From Flavobacterium psychrophilum (GTDB lineage: Bacteria > Bacteroidota > Bacteroidia > Flavobacteriales > Flavobacteriaceae), in assembly GCA_945878515.1 (NCBI GenBank), contig CAMCTL010000177.1:1-6727 (forward strand): a stretch of 6,727 bases of DNA. The letters run 5' to 3'. The position numbers and the translations under genes are program-made. This document shows positions 1-6,380 of this stretch, one piece after another. The notes under the pieces were generated by a model that did not search any database, was not told the origin of the DNA, and saw only the letters and a list, made by a program, of their open reading frames with translations. Numbering within the stretch: position 1 is the first letter of the stretch; every line of letters begins with the position of its first letter.

Positions 1-103
1 GCCTAAGTCTCAAAGAATGTTACATAATTATTGATAATATTTACATTATTTTTTGATTCGAGGCTTGCCAAATGAACTCATTAAAATATCTTTGAACTAT
101 TAC

Positions 104-123
104 GGACAGGTCGTAACTTGTCC
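104..123. repeat. Short palindrome over the metG -33 region
   Basis: An imperfect inverted repeat: bases 104-111 (GGACAGGT) pair with 116-123 (ACTTGTCC) around the 4-base loop CGTA, giving 8 pairs of which one is a G-T wobble. Its right arm contains the TTG (118-120) proposed as the metG -33 element. It could be an operator, one copy of a dispersed palindromic repeat, or the end of an upstream transcript. There is no T-run after it, so it is a poor intrinsic terminator. The structure is seen directly; any role is inference. Confidence 0.5.
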
Positions 124-147
124 CTACCATAAAAAATCTTATTTTTG
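117..147 (+). promoter_or_regulatory. Predicted metG promoter, Bacteroidota type
   Basis: The -7 element TATTTTTG (140-147) matches the TAnnTTTG consensus of the phylum. CTTG (117-120) sits exactly 19 nt upstream and matches three of the four bases of the TTTG -33 element. Transcription would start near 153-155, leaving an untranslated leader of only about a dozen bases before the ATG at 167. No clear Shine-Dalgarno is present, which is usual for this phylum. The motif match is seen; promoter activity is inferred. Confidence 0.6.
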
Positions 148-166
148 CAACAAATCAAACTGAATT

Positions 167-2224
167 ATGTTACAGAATCCAAAAAGATATACCATCACGG
201 CGGCATTGCCTTATACAAACGGACCAATTCATATTGGGCATTTGGCAGGTGTTTACGTGCCTTCGGATATATATTCTAGATATTTAAGATTGCAAGGAAG
301 AGACGTTTTGTTTGTTTGCGGAAGCGATGAACACGGCGTAGCGATTTCGATGAAAGCAAAAAAAGAAGGTTTTACGCCTCAGGAAGTAATCGATAAATAC
401 GATGGAATTATCCGAAAATCATTCTCGGATTTTGGAATTTCGTTTGATAATTATTCTAGAACTTCGGCCAAAATTCATCACGATACGGCTTCTGAATTTT
501 TTAAAACGCTGTATGACAAAGGCGATTTTATCGAGGAAGTAACCGAGCAATTGTATGATGCAAAAGCAGACCAATTTTTGGCAGACCGTTTTGTAGTGGG
601 AACTTGCCCGAAATGTGGCAACGAAGAAGCTTACGGCGACCAATGCGAAAAATGTGGTTCGACTTTGAATGCCACCGATTTGATTAATCCAAAATCGACC
701 ATTACAGGAGAAACGCCTATTATGAAATCGACGAAACACTGGTTTTTGCCTTTGGATCGGTATCAAGATTTCTTGAAAGAATGGATTCTTGTGGGTCATA
801 AAAATGACTGGAAACCTAATGTTTACGGCCAAGTAAAATCTTGGATTGATGGGGGATTAGAACCCCGTGCAGTAACTCGTGACCTTGATTGGGGAATTGA
901 TGTTCCGGTTGAAGGTGCCGAAGGAAAAAAATTATACGTTTGGTTTGATGCCCCAATTGGCTACATTTCTTCTACAAAAGAATGGGCTGCGAGAGAAGGA
1001 AAAGATTGGGAACCGTATTGGAAAGATCAAGACACGAAATTGGTTCACTTCATTGGGAAAGACAATATTGTTTTTCATTGCATCATTTTTCCTACGATGT
1101 TAAAAGCCGAAGGAAGTTATATTTTGCCCGATAACGTTCCAGCAAATGAGTTCTTGAACTTGGAAGGAAACAAATTATCGACTTCAAAAAACTGGGCGGT
1201 TTGGTTGCACGAATATTTGGAAGAATTCCCGAATCAGCAAGATGTTTTGCGTTATGCGTTGACATCGAATGCGCCAGAAACGAAGGATAATGATTTTACC
1301 TGGAAAGATTTTCAGGCGAGAAACAACAATGAATTGGTTGCGATTTTTGGAAATTTCATTAATCGTGTGGTGGTGTTAACCAATAAATATTACGAAGGAA
1401 TCGTTCCAAGTCCGAACACATTTTCGGGAGTTGATGAAGCTACTTTGACCGAATTAAAAGCGTATCCTGCCGTGATTTCGAGTTCCATTGAACGGTATCG
1501 ATTCCGTGAAGCTTTAGGCGAATTGATGAATGTTGCCCGATTGGGAAATAAATATTTGGCCGACGAAGAGCCTTGGAAAGTAATTAAAACCGATCCAGCG
1601 CGTGTGCAAACCCAAATGTATGTAGCTTTACAAATTGCGGCAGCATTGAGTTCACTTTGCGAGCCTTTCTTGCCATTTACTTCTAAAAAATTGTTGAAAA
1701 TGTTAAATATCAACATCAACAATTGGAATTTGGATTTTGAAGATTGGAATTTATTACCCGCAGGACACCATATTGGCGAAGCCGAATTATTATTTTCAAA
1801 AATTGAAGATGAAGAAATCCAAAAACAAATAGACAAATTGGAAGCTACTAAAACCGCAAACACTGCCGAAAACAAAAAAGCGGAACCACAAAAAGACTTA
1901 ATTCAGTTTGATGATTTTGCCAAAATGGATTTGCGCGTAGGAACAATTCTCGAAGCCGAAAAAATGCCGAAAGCCAATAAATTGTTGATTTTGAAAGTTG
2001 ACACTGGAATTGACGTTCGCACGATAGTTTCAGGAATCGCCGAGAGTTTTGAACCTACAGCTATTATTGGAAAACGCGTGACTGTTTTAGTGAATTTGGC
2101 TCCAAGAAACCTTCGTGGAGTGGAAAGTCAAGGAATGATTTTGATGACATCAAATGCCGAAGGAAAACTAGTTTTTGTAAATCCTGATGCGGATGGTGTT
2201 GGGAATGGGGAGACTATAAATTAA
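167..2224 (+). CDS. metG: Methionyl-tRNA synthetase (MetRS)
   Basis: This 685-residue cytosolic class I aminoacyl-tRNA synthetase charges tRNA-Met, both initiator and elongator, with methionine using ATP. The Rossmann catalytic domain begins at once with the HIGH motif (H22-I-G-H25). The connective insertion carries a CxxC...CxxC zinc knuckle (C147, C150, C160, C163). The second ATP signature is KLSTS (336-340), replacing KMSKS and followed by K341. The anticodon-binding helical domain spans about 380-545. A charged Lys/Glu/Gln/Ala-rich linker (about 546-577) leads to a C-terminal EMAPII/Trbp111-like OB-fold tRNA-binding domain (about 580-685, with MDLRVGTI and a [12 protein letters not shown] segment) that helps dimerisation and tRNA capture. 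The length fits long bacterial MetRS. The start places HIGH at the usual distance and lies just behind a promoter. The gene stands alone, and a hairpin follows its stop. Confidence 0.98.
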   Translation: MLQNPKRYTITAALPYTNGPIHIGHLAGVYVPSDIYSRYLRLQGRDVLFVCGSDEHGVAISMKAKKEGFTPQEVIDKYDGIIRKSFSDFGISFDNYSRTSAKIHHDTASEFFKTLYDKGDFIEEVTEQLYDAKADQFLADRFVVGTCPKCGNEEAYGDQCEKCGSTLNATDLINPKSTITGETPIMKSTKHWFLPLDRYQDFLKEWILVGHKNDWKPNVYGQVKSWIDGGLEPRAVTRDLDWGIDVPVEGAEGKKLYVWFDAPIGYISSTKEWAAREGKDWEPYWKDQDTKLVHFIGKDNIVFHCIIFPTMLKAEGSYILPDNVPANEFLNLEGNKLSTSKNWAVWLHEYLEEFPNQQDVLRYALTSNAPETKDNDFTWKDFQARNNNELVAIFGNFINRVVVLTNKYYEGIVPSPNTFSGVDEATLTELKAYPAVISSSIERYRFREALGELMNVARLGNKYLADEEPWKVIKTDPARVQTQMYVALQIAAALSSLCEPFLPFTSKKLLKMLNININNWNLDFEDWNLLPAGHHIGEAELLFSKIEDEEIQKQIDKLEATKTANTAENKKAEPQKDLIQFDDFAKMDLRVGTILEAEKMPKANKLLILKVDTGIDVRTIVSGIAESFEPTAIIGKRVTVLVNLAPRNLRGVESQGMILMTSNAEGKLVFVNPDADGVGNGETIN

Positions 2225-2233
2225 AAAAAATTA

Positions 2234-2278
2234 ACCGCAGATTCGCAGATTAATAAAAAAAATCTGCGAACCTGCGGT
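2234..2278. repeat. Hairpin with tandem CGCAGATT between metG and HAD gene
   Basis: Bases 2234-2251 pair with 2261-2278 over 18 positions with a single A-C mismatch (2241/2271) around a 9-base A-rich loop (2252-2260). The left arm contains two adjoining copies of CGCAGATT (2236-2243, 2244-2251). On the + strand the stem is followed by A residues, not T, so it is not a canonical terminator for metG. Read on the minus strand it is followed by an eight-T run, yet no minus-strand gene is nearby. It may still attenuate transcription or stabilise the metG 3' end, or it may be a dispersed palindromic repeat. Confidence 0.75.
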
Positions 2279-2292
2279 AAAAAAACAAAACT

Positions 2293-2979
2293 ATGAACCT
2301 AAAAGTAATTGCATTCGACGCTGACGACACCTTATTTGTAAACGAACCTTATTTTCAAGAAACGGAACAAAAATTCTGTGGTTTGATGAGCGATTATTTG
2401 TCGCACCAAGGGATTTCGCAAGAACTTTTTAGGGTCGAAATCGACAATTTGAAAATCTACGGTTATGGCATAAAAGCATATATCCTTTCGATGATTGAAG
2501 CCGCAATGAAAATTTCGAACAATACCATTCCGGTTGAAGTCGTTGAGAAAATAATAAATTACGGAAAAGAATTACTCGAAAAACCCATTGTTTTATTGGA
2601 TGGTGTCGAAGAAACCTTGCAAGCGTTGCACGGAAAATACAAATTGGTAGTTGCCACTAAAGGCGATTTATTAGACCAACGTAGAAAACTTCATAATTCT
2701 GGTTTAGGTCATTATTTTCACCATATCGAAGTAATGTCAGACAAACAAGAAAAAGATTATCAGGATTTGTTGAAACGATTGGATATTCAACCTGAGGAAT
2801 TTTTTATGATTGGCAATTCCTTAAAATCCGATGTTTTGCCCGTTTTAGCCATTGGCGGACACGCCGTTCATATTCCTTTCCACACCACTTGGGCTCACGA
2901 AAGAATTGACTATAAAGTAGAACACGAAAACTTCTACACTTTCGAAAAAATGACCGATGTTTTGAAAAAATTGCAATAA
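2293..2979 (+). CDS. HAD-superfamily hydrolase, probable small-molecule phosphatase
   Basis: This 228-residue soluble protein has the haloacid dehalogenase fold with an alpha-helical cap (about 18-95), as in YjjG/phosphoglycolate-phosphatase-like subfamily I enzymes. Motif I is DADDTLF, with nucleophile D9 and acid/base D11. Motif II is T122 in VVATKG. The motif III lysine is most likely K154 (EKDYQDLL aligns with the usual KPDPDIF pattern). Motif IV is IGNSLKSD (174-180), with the usual GD replaced by G174-N175 and the Mg-binding D180 retained. All catalytic groups are present, so it should be active; the substrate cannot be read from the sequence. Its stop codon overlaps the start of the acetyltransferase-like gene by one base, so the two are probably translated together. 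No promoter motif is visible in the 68-nt gap, so it may be read through from metG. Confidence 0.9.
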   Translation: MNLKVIAFDADDTLFVNEPYFQETEQKFCGLMSDYLSHQGISQELFRVEIDNLKIYGYGIKAYILSMIEAAMKISNNTIPVEVVEKIINYGKELLEKPIVLLDGVEETLQALHGKYKLVVATKGDLLDQRRKLHNSGLGHYFHHIEVMSDKQEKDYQDLLKRLDIQPEEFFMIGNSLKSDVLPVLAIGGHAVHIPFHTTWAHERIDYKVEHENFYTFEKMTDVLKKLQ

Positions 2980-3608
2980 TGAAAACTGTTTTAGATTTAG
3001 AAAACTGGAACCGAAAAGAACATTTTTTGTTTTTCAAACAAATGGAAGAACCTTTTTTTGGTTTGACAGTCGAAATAGATTGTACCAAAGCCTACAATAC
3101 TTCTAAGCAATTGGGAACCTCATTTTTTGTTTATTATTTACACAAAACACTCGTTGCTGTAAATACAATTGAACCCTTTCGTTATCGAATAATTGACGAC
3201 ACTATTTACATCTACGATACCATTGATGTTTCGGCGACCATAATGCGAGACGACAAAACTTTTGGGTTTTCTTTGATTGAATATTCTCCGGATTTTGAAG
3301 TCTTTGCTACCAATACTTTTGAGGAAATAGAAAGAATACAAAATACAACTGGACTTTTTACTAGAGAATTTAAAGACACGAACGTTATTCATTTTTCGAC
3401 AGTTCCGTGGGTAAATTTCACTTCACTTTCACATGCTAGAAGTTTTACTTTTCCGGATAGTTGCCCGAAAATATCTTTCGGAAAAATGATGATCGGTATT
3501 GATGGAAAAAGAACCATGTCGATGTCTATTCATGTGCATCACGGTTTGATGGATGGTTATCATGTGGGGCAATTTGTGGATTGTTTTCAGGAATTGATGA
3601 ATGAATAG
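2979..3608 (+). CDS. Chloramphenicol acetyltransferase (CAT)-fold protein
   Basis: The 209 residues match the usual CAT subunit length (about 210-220) along their whole length. The N-terminal NWNRKEHF (9-16) resembles the conserved start of CAT enzymes. PWVNFTS (143-149) carries the serine that stabilises the tetrahedral intermediate (S149). HHGLMDGYH (187-195) is the CAT signature HHxxxDGxH, with H188 the likely catalytic base and D192 the structural aspartate. Known CATs are cytosolic trimers that use acetyl-CoA to acetylate the 3-hydroxyl of chloramphenicol. Chromosomal relatives in Bacteroidota are often called CAT only by homology, so resistance is not established and the true acceptor may be another hydroxylated small molecule. 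The start ATG overlaps the HAD stop (TAATG), so translation is probably coupled. No mobile element or other resistance gene adjoins it. Confidence 0.87.
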   Translation: MKTVLDLENWNRKEHFLFFKQMEEPFFGLTVEIDCTKAYNTSKQLGTSFFVYYLHKTLVAVNTIEPFRYRIIDDTIYIYDTIDVSATIMRDDKTFGFSLIEYSPDFEVFATNTFEEIERIQNTTGLFTREFKDTNVIHFSTVPWVNFTSLSHARSFTFPDSCPKISFGKMMIGIDGKRTMSMSIHVHHGLMDGYHVGQFVDCFQELMNE

Positions 3609-3649
3609 TTTTCAGATTTCAGGTCACAGATTACCTTGGCAGTAAAAAA

Positions 3650-3688
3650 AAGTCGCAGTTTGCAAAAAAATTATGCAAACTGCGACTT
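3650..3688 (-). terminator. Intrinsic terminator of ssb
   Basis: A perfect 15-bp stem (3650-3664 with 3674-3688) encloses a 9-base A/T loop. Read in the ssb direction it runs straight into eight T residues (complement of the A-run 3644-3651, which overlaps the stem base by two bases), the classic rho-independent layout. In the + direction it is followed only by TAAAATTTAAG, so it is at best a weak terminator for the convergent acetyltransferase-like gene. Its core resembles the hairpin at 2234-2278. Confidence 0.88.
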
Positions 3689-3705
3689 AAAATTTAAGAT
3701 GAAGA

Positions 3706-4038
3706 CTATTTACCTAAAAGCAACACTTCATTAACAACTACTTCAGTAATATATCGTTTTTCTCCATTTTTATCGTCATAACTTCTATGGGTAAGTTTTC
3801 CTTCAACAGCTATTTGAAGCCCTTTAGTCACATATTTTTCAATGATGTCGGCAGTTTTTCCCCAAGCAACCACTTTGTGCCATTCGGTTTGTTCCACTTT
3901 TTCCCCTTTGTCATTTTTATAACTATCGTTGGTGGCGATGGTTATGTTGGCTAATTTTTTTCCTCCATCAAAAGTTTTGATTTCTGGATCGTTACCTACG
4001 TTTCCGATTAACTGTACTGTGTTTTTCATTGCATTCAT
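3706..4038 (-). CDS. ssb: Single-stranded DNA-binding protein, short form without acidic tail
   Basis: This 110-residue protein is a single OB-fold of the bacterial SSB family, which coats single-stranded DNA during replication, recombination and repair. Family hallmarks are LIGNVGNDPE (10-19), TEWHKVVAWGKTADIIEKY (51-69, with aromatic W53 and W59) and VEGKLTHRSYDDKNGEKRY (78-96). It ends at VNEVLLLGK right after the last OB strand. The flexible linker and acidic DDxPF-type tail of housekeeping SSBs, which dock partner proteins, are absent. It is therefore probably a second SSB paralogue or one with a restricted role. M4 (ATG at 4027-4029) is an alternative start that fits the usual SSB N-terminus equally well. 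It is transcribed alone, opposite to its neighbours, with a strong terminator behind it. Confidence 0.95.
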   Translation of the reverse strand: MNAMKNTVQLIGNVGNDPEIKTFDGGKKLANITIATNDSYKNDKGEKVEQTEWHKVVAWGKTADIIEKYVTKGLQIAVEGKLTHRSYDDKNGEKRYITEVVVNEVLLLGK

Positions 4039-4100
4039 GGCGTGTAAAATTTAAATTGTTTATATAAGTTTTGTTGAATGACTCGTTCAAATCAACAGTG

Positions 4101-4108
4101 CAAAGATG
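4101..4108 (-). promoter_or_regulatory. Possible -7 element for ssb
   Basis: On the minus strand 4108-4101 reads CATCTTTG, one base off the TAnnTTTG consensus, and is followed by CA as often seen in this phylum. Initiation would fall near 4095, giving a leader of roughly 55 nt. No TTTG or TTG stands at the proper distance upstream, so the call is weak. Confidence 0.3.
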
Positions 4109-4127
4109 CGACACGACTAAAATTTTA

Positions 4128-4180
4128 TTCGGTTGATAACTATTTACTTTCGGTTGTAACTATTTGTAACCGTTTGTAAA
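4128..4180 (+). repeat. Direct repeats in the ssb / nitrilase divergent region
   Basis: TTCGGTTG(A)TAACTATTT occurs twice (4128-4145 and 4149-4165), with a 21-nt period and a single-base indel. TTGTAA then recurs at 4154, 4164 and 4174, exactly 10 nt apart, which is about one helical turn. The third copy overlaps the -33 element (TTTG, 4173-4176) of the downstream promoter. The pattern is seen directly; that it is a regulator binding site is inference. Confidence 0.6.
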
Positions 4181-4203
4181 TGGAAAATAAATACCTACAT
4201 TTG
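4173..4203 (+). promoter_or_regulatory. Consensus Bacteroidota promoter for the GNAT-nitrilase operon
   Basis: TTTG (4173-4176) and TACATTTG (4196-4203) are separated by exactly 19 nt, a full match to the TTTG-N19-TAnnTTTG consensus of the phylum. Transcription should start near 4209-4211, leaving a leader of about 10 nt before the ATG at 4221. This supports that start codon and suggests initiation without a Shine-Dalgarno sequence. Confidence 0.78.
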
Positions 4204-4220
4204 TTGAATATCAAAAACTT

Positions 4221-5753
4221 ATGCAAACTAAAATAAAGAAAGTAATACTGCGAAATTTGCAAATCGAAGATTACAAGGAACTGAAAAAATCAATGAAAAT
4301 GGCCTATCCTGCAATGGGAAATTCGCATTGGGAAGTTAAAGACATCGAAATTTTACTTGGTCTATTCCCCGAAGGACAATTAGTAGTATTGGCAGACGGA
4401 AAAGTAGTTGGAGCCGCTTTGTCTTTAATTCTTGACGAAGTTTTGGTAGATAAAAATCCAAATTATGCTAAAATAACAGGGAACTACACCTTCTCCACTC
4501 ACAATTCAGATGGCGAAATTTTATACGGAATCGATGTGTTTATTCATCCTGAATATAGAGGTTTGCGTCTAGGAAGACGATTATATGATGCCCGAAAAGA
4601 ATTGTGCGAACAACTCAATCTAAAATCCATCGTTTTTGCGGGCAGAATTCCAAACTACAACGAACACTCTAAAAAATTATCTCCCAAAAAATACATCGAC
4701 AAAGTAAAACGAAAAGAATTGCACGATCCAGTACTTTCTTTTCAGTTGAGTAATGAATTTCACGTGATGCGAATTATGAAAAACTACCTCGAAGGCGACG
4801 TAGATTCTAAAGAATTTGCTGTTTTATTAGAATGGAATAATATCTATTATGATGAAAGCCCCCAATTAATAAACACCCAAAAAAGTGTTATCCGACTTGG
4901 ATTAATCCAATGGCAAATGCGCTCACTATCCAACTTAGAGGCTTTGTTTGAACAAGCCGAGTTTTTTATTGATGCCGTTTCAGGTTACAAAAGCGATTTT
5001 GCCGTTTTTCCTGAGTTGTTCATCGCCCCGTTGATGGCTGATTACAATCATTTATCAGAATCCGAAGCCATTAGAGAACTCGCTAAATATGCCGACCCAA
5101 TTCGCAAAAAATTTCAGGAATTTGCCATTTCGTATAACATTAACATCATTTCTGGAAGCATGCCGCTTATGGAAAACGGCTCTTTGTACAACGTTGGTTT
5201 TTTGTGCAAAAGAGACGGAACATCCGAGATGTATTATAAAATTCACATCACGCCAAATGAAGTTTTGCATTGGGGAATGGAAGGCGGTTCGGAAATTAAA
5301 ACTTTCGATACTGATTGCGGAAAAATAGGCATAATGATTTGCTATGATGTTGAATTCCCAGAGCTTTCAAGACTATTGGCCGACGAGCAAATGAAAATTT
5401 TATTTGTACCGTTTTTGACTGATACCCAAAGCGGTTACACAAGAGTAAGACACTGTTCACAAGCGCGCGCGATTGAAAACGAATGCTATGTAGCCATTGC
5501 CGGCTGCGTTGGAAACCTTCCCAAAGTAAACAATATGGACATTCAATATGCACAAACCGCTGTATTTACACCATCGGATTTTGCTTTTCCAAGTACTGGA
5601 ATAAAGGCCGAAGCAACTGCCAATACAGAAATGACCTTGATTGTAGATGTCGATTTGGATTTATTGAAAGAACTGCACGAACACGGTAGCGTTCGAATCC
5701 TAAAAGACCGACGAACCGATTTATATGAAATTAAACGAGTAAATAAAGCATAA
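4221..5753 (+). CDS. Bifunctional GNAT acetyltransferase / carbon-nitrogen hydrolase (Rim1-like nitrilase)
   Basis: A 510-residue fusion of two enzyme domains, related in layout to Bacillus YhcX. Residues about 8-210 are a GNAT N-acetyltransferase: a conserved GIDVFIHPEYRG strand leads to the acetyl-CoA pyrophosphate loop RGLRLGRRL (113-121), where G114 and G118 are kept and R116 stands where many GNATs have glycine. Residues about 223-480 are a nitrilase-superfamily alpha-beta-beta-alpha domain with the full triad: E265 (FPELF), K340 (YYKIHIT) and C374 (ICYDVEFPE), plus the secondary glutamate E347. Such domains usually hydrolyse amides or carbamoyl groups. The substrate is unknown for the Rim1-like subgroup; a two-step acyl-transfer and amide-hydrolysis role is only a guess. 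It has no signal peptide and should be cytosolic. It leads an operon from its own promoter, and its stop overlaps the DinB-like start by one base. Confidence 0.92.
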   Translation: MQTKIKKVILRNLQIEDYKELKKSMKMAYPAMGNSHWEVKDIEILLGLFPEGQLVVLADGKVVGAALSLILDEVLVDKNPNYAKITGNYTFSTHNSDGEILYGIDVFIHPEYRGLRLGRRLYDARKELCEQLNLKSIVFAGRIPNYNEHSKKLSPKKYIDKVKRKELHDPVLSFQLSNEFHVMRIMKNYLEGDVDSKEFAVLLEWNNIYYDESPQLINTQKSVIRLGLIQWQMRSLSNLEALFEQAEFFIDAVSGYKSDFAVFPELFIAPLMADYNHLSESEAIRELAKYADPIRKKFQEFAISYNINIISGSMPLMENGSLYNVGFLCKRDGTSEMYYKIHITPNEVLHWGMEGGSEIKTFDTDCGKIGIMICYDVEFPELSRLLADEQMKILFVPFLTDTQSGYTRVRHCSQARAIENECYVAIAGCVGNLPKVNNMDIQYAQTAVFTPSDFAFPSTGIKAEATANTEMTLIVDVDLDLLKELHEHGSVRILKDRRTDLYEIKRVNKA

Positions 5754-6301
5754 TGGAAAATAATTTAAACTTAGAAAAACTAAAATTCCCGATAGGGCCG
5801 TGTCCAAAAATAGATGATGTGTCCAAAAATGATTTGGAAAATTGGATTGGCACAATTGAAGAATTTCCATCTAAAATTAAAAGTCTGACTGAAACGCTAT
5901 CTGTCGAAGAATTGAATTGGATATACCGTCCTGAAGGTTGGAACATCAAACAAGTCGTGCATCATTGCGCCGACAGTCATATAAACAGTTTAATCCGATT
6001 TAAACTGGCTTTGACCGAAGATGTTCCAACGATAAAACCTTATGAAGAACAACTTTGGGCTGAACTCACCGATGGTAATTCGGACAATATTTTAGCATCA
6101 CTTCAAATCATCGTTGGGATTCACTCGCGTTGGGTTTTGCTCTTGAAAAGTCTTGGAGAAACAGAATTAAAACGACAATTTTTTCATCCAGCCAACCTCA
6201 AAACATCAAGTTTAGATGAAACCATTGGCGTGTATGCTTGGCATTGCAACCATCATTTGGCACATATTGAACAGGCTTTATTGCACAAAGGTCAATTTTA
6301 G
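5753..6301 (+). CDS. DinB/YfiT-like putative metal-dependent hydrolase
   Basis: This 182-residue protein has the four-helix DinB/YfiT fold and a length close to Bacillus YfiT. Conserved stretches are RPEGWNIKQVVHHCADSH (59-76), IRFKLALTED (81-90), PTIKPYEEQLWAEL (92-105) and YAWHCNHHLAHIEQAL (161-176). Family members bind a divalent metal through three histidines: here one from the H70/H71 pair and two, spaced by four, from the H164/H167/H168/H171 cluster. The fold is shared with bacillithiol and mycothiol S-transferases, so a thiol- or metal-dependent transferase or hydrolase role is possible, but the substrate is unknown. The start is fixed by the TAATG overlap with the fusion gene upstream, implying coupled translation and a functional link. 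Nothing is truncated. Confidence 0.88.
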   Translation: MENNLNLEKLKFPIGPCPKIDDVSKNDLENWIGTIEEFPSKIKSLTETLSVEELNWIYRPEGWNIKQVVHHCADSHINSLIRFKLALTEDVPTIKPYEEQLWAELTDGNSDNILASLQIIVGIHSRWVLLLKSLGETELKRQFFHPANLKTSSLDETIGVYAWHCNHHLAHIEQALLHKGQF

Positions 6302-6380
6302 GAAAATCAATAAACTATTAAGAAAATTCAGGTTCGTTAAGAAAAACACAAAAGATTTATCAATCGAATAAGATACAACT

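Noticed and set aside
1..76. Possible end of an upstream gene or a terminator formed by GCCT (1-4) and AGGC (61-64)
   Set aside because: The TAA at 4-6 cannot be tied to any coding frame, and the arms match only in short patches; nothing firm can be said.
419..832. Long antisense open frame within metG (also 1390-1875 on the minus strand and 879-1103 in another + frame)
   Set aside because: They lie fully inside a certain gene, resemble no family and have compositions typical of frame shadows.
2979..3608. Calling the CAT-fold gene an acquired chloramphenicol resistance gene
   Set aside because: No integron, insertion sequence or composition shift adjoins it, and homologues in this phylum are often chromosomal with unknown acceptors.
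5464..5471. Alternating GCGCGCGC run as possible Z-DNA or a site
   Set aside because: It lies inside the nitrilase domain and simply encodes conserved Gln-Ala-Arg-Ala codons.
5055..5689. Several open frames overlapping the GNAT-nitrilase gene on both strands
   Set aside because: The enclosing frame has intact catalytic motifs throughout; the others show no domain or start signal.
6318..6345. Direct repeat TTAAGAAAA (6318-6326 and 6337-6345)
   Set aside because: Short and A-rich in an AT-rich gap; expected by chance and not linked to a promoter match.
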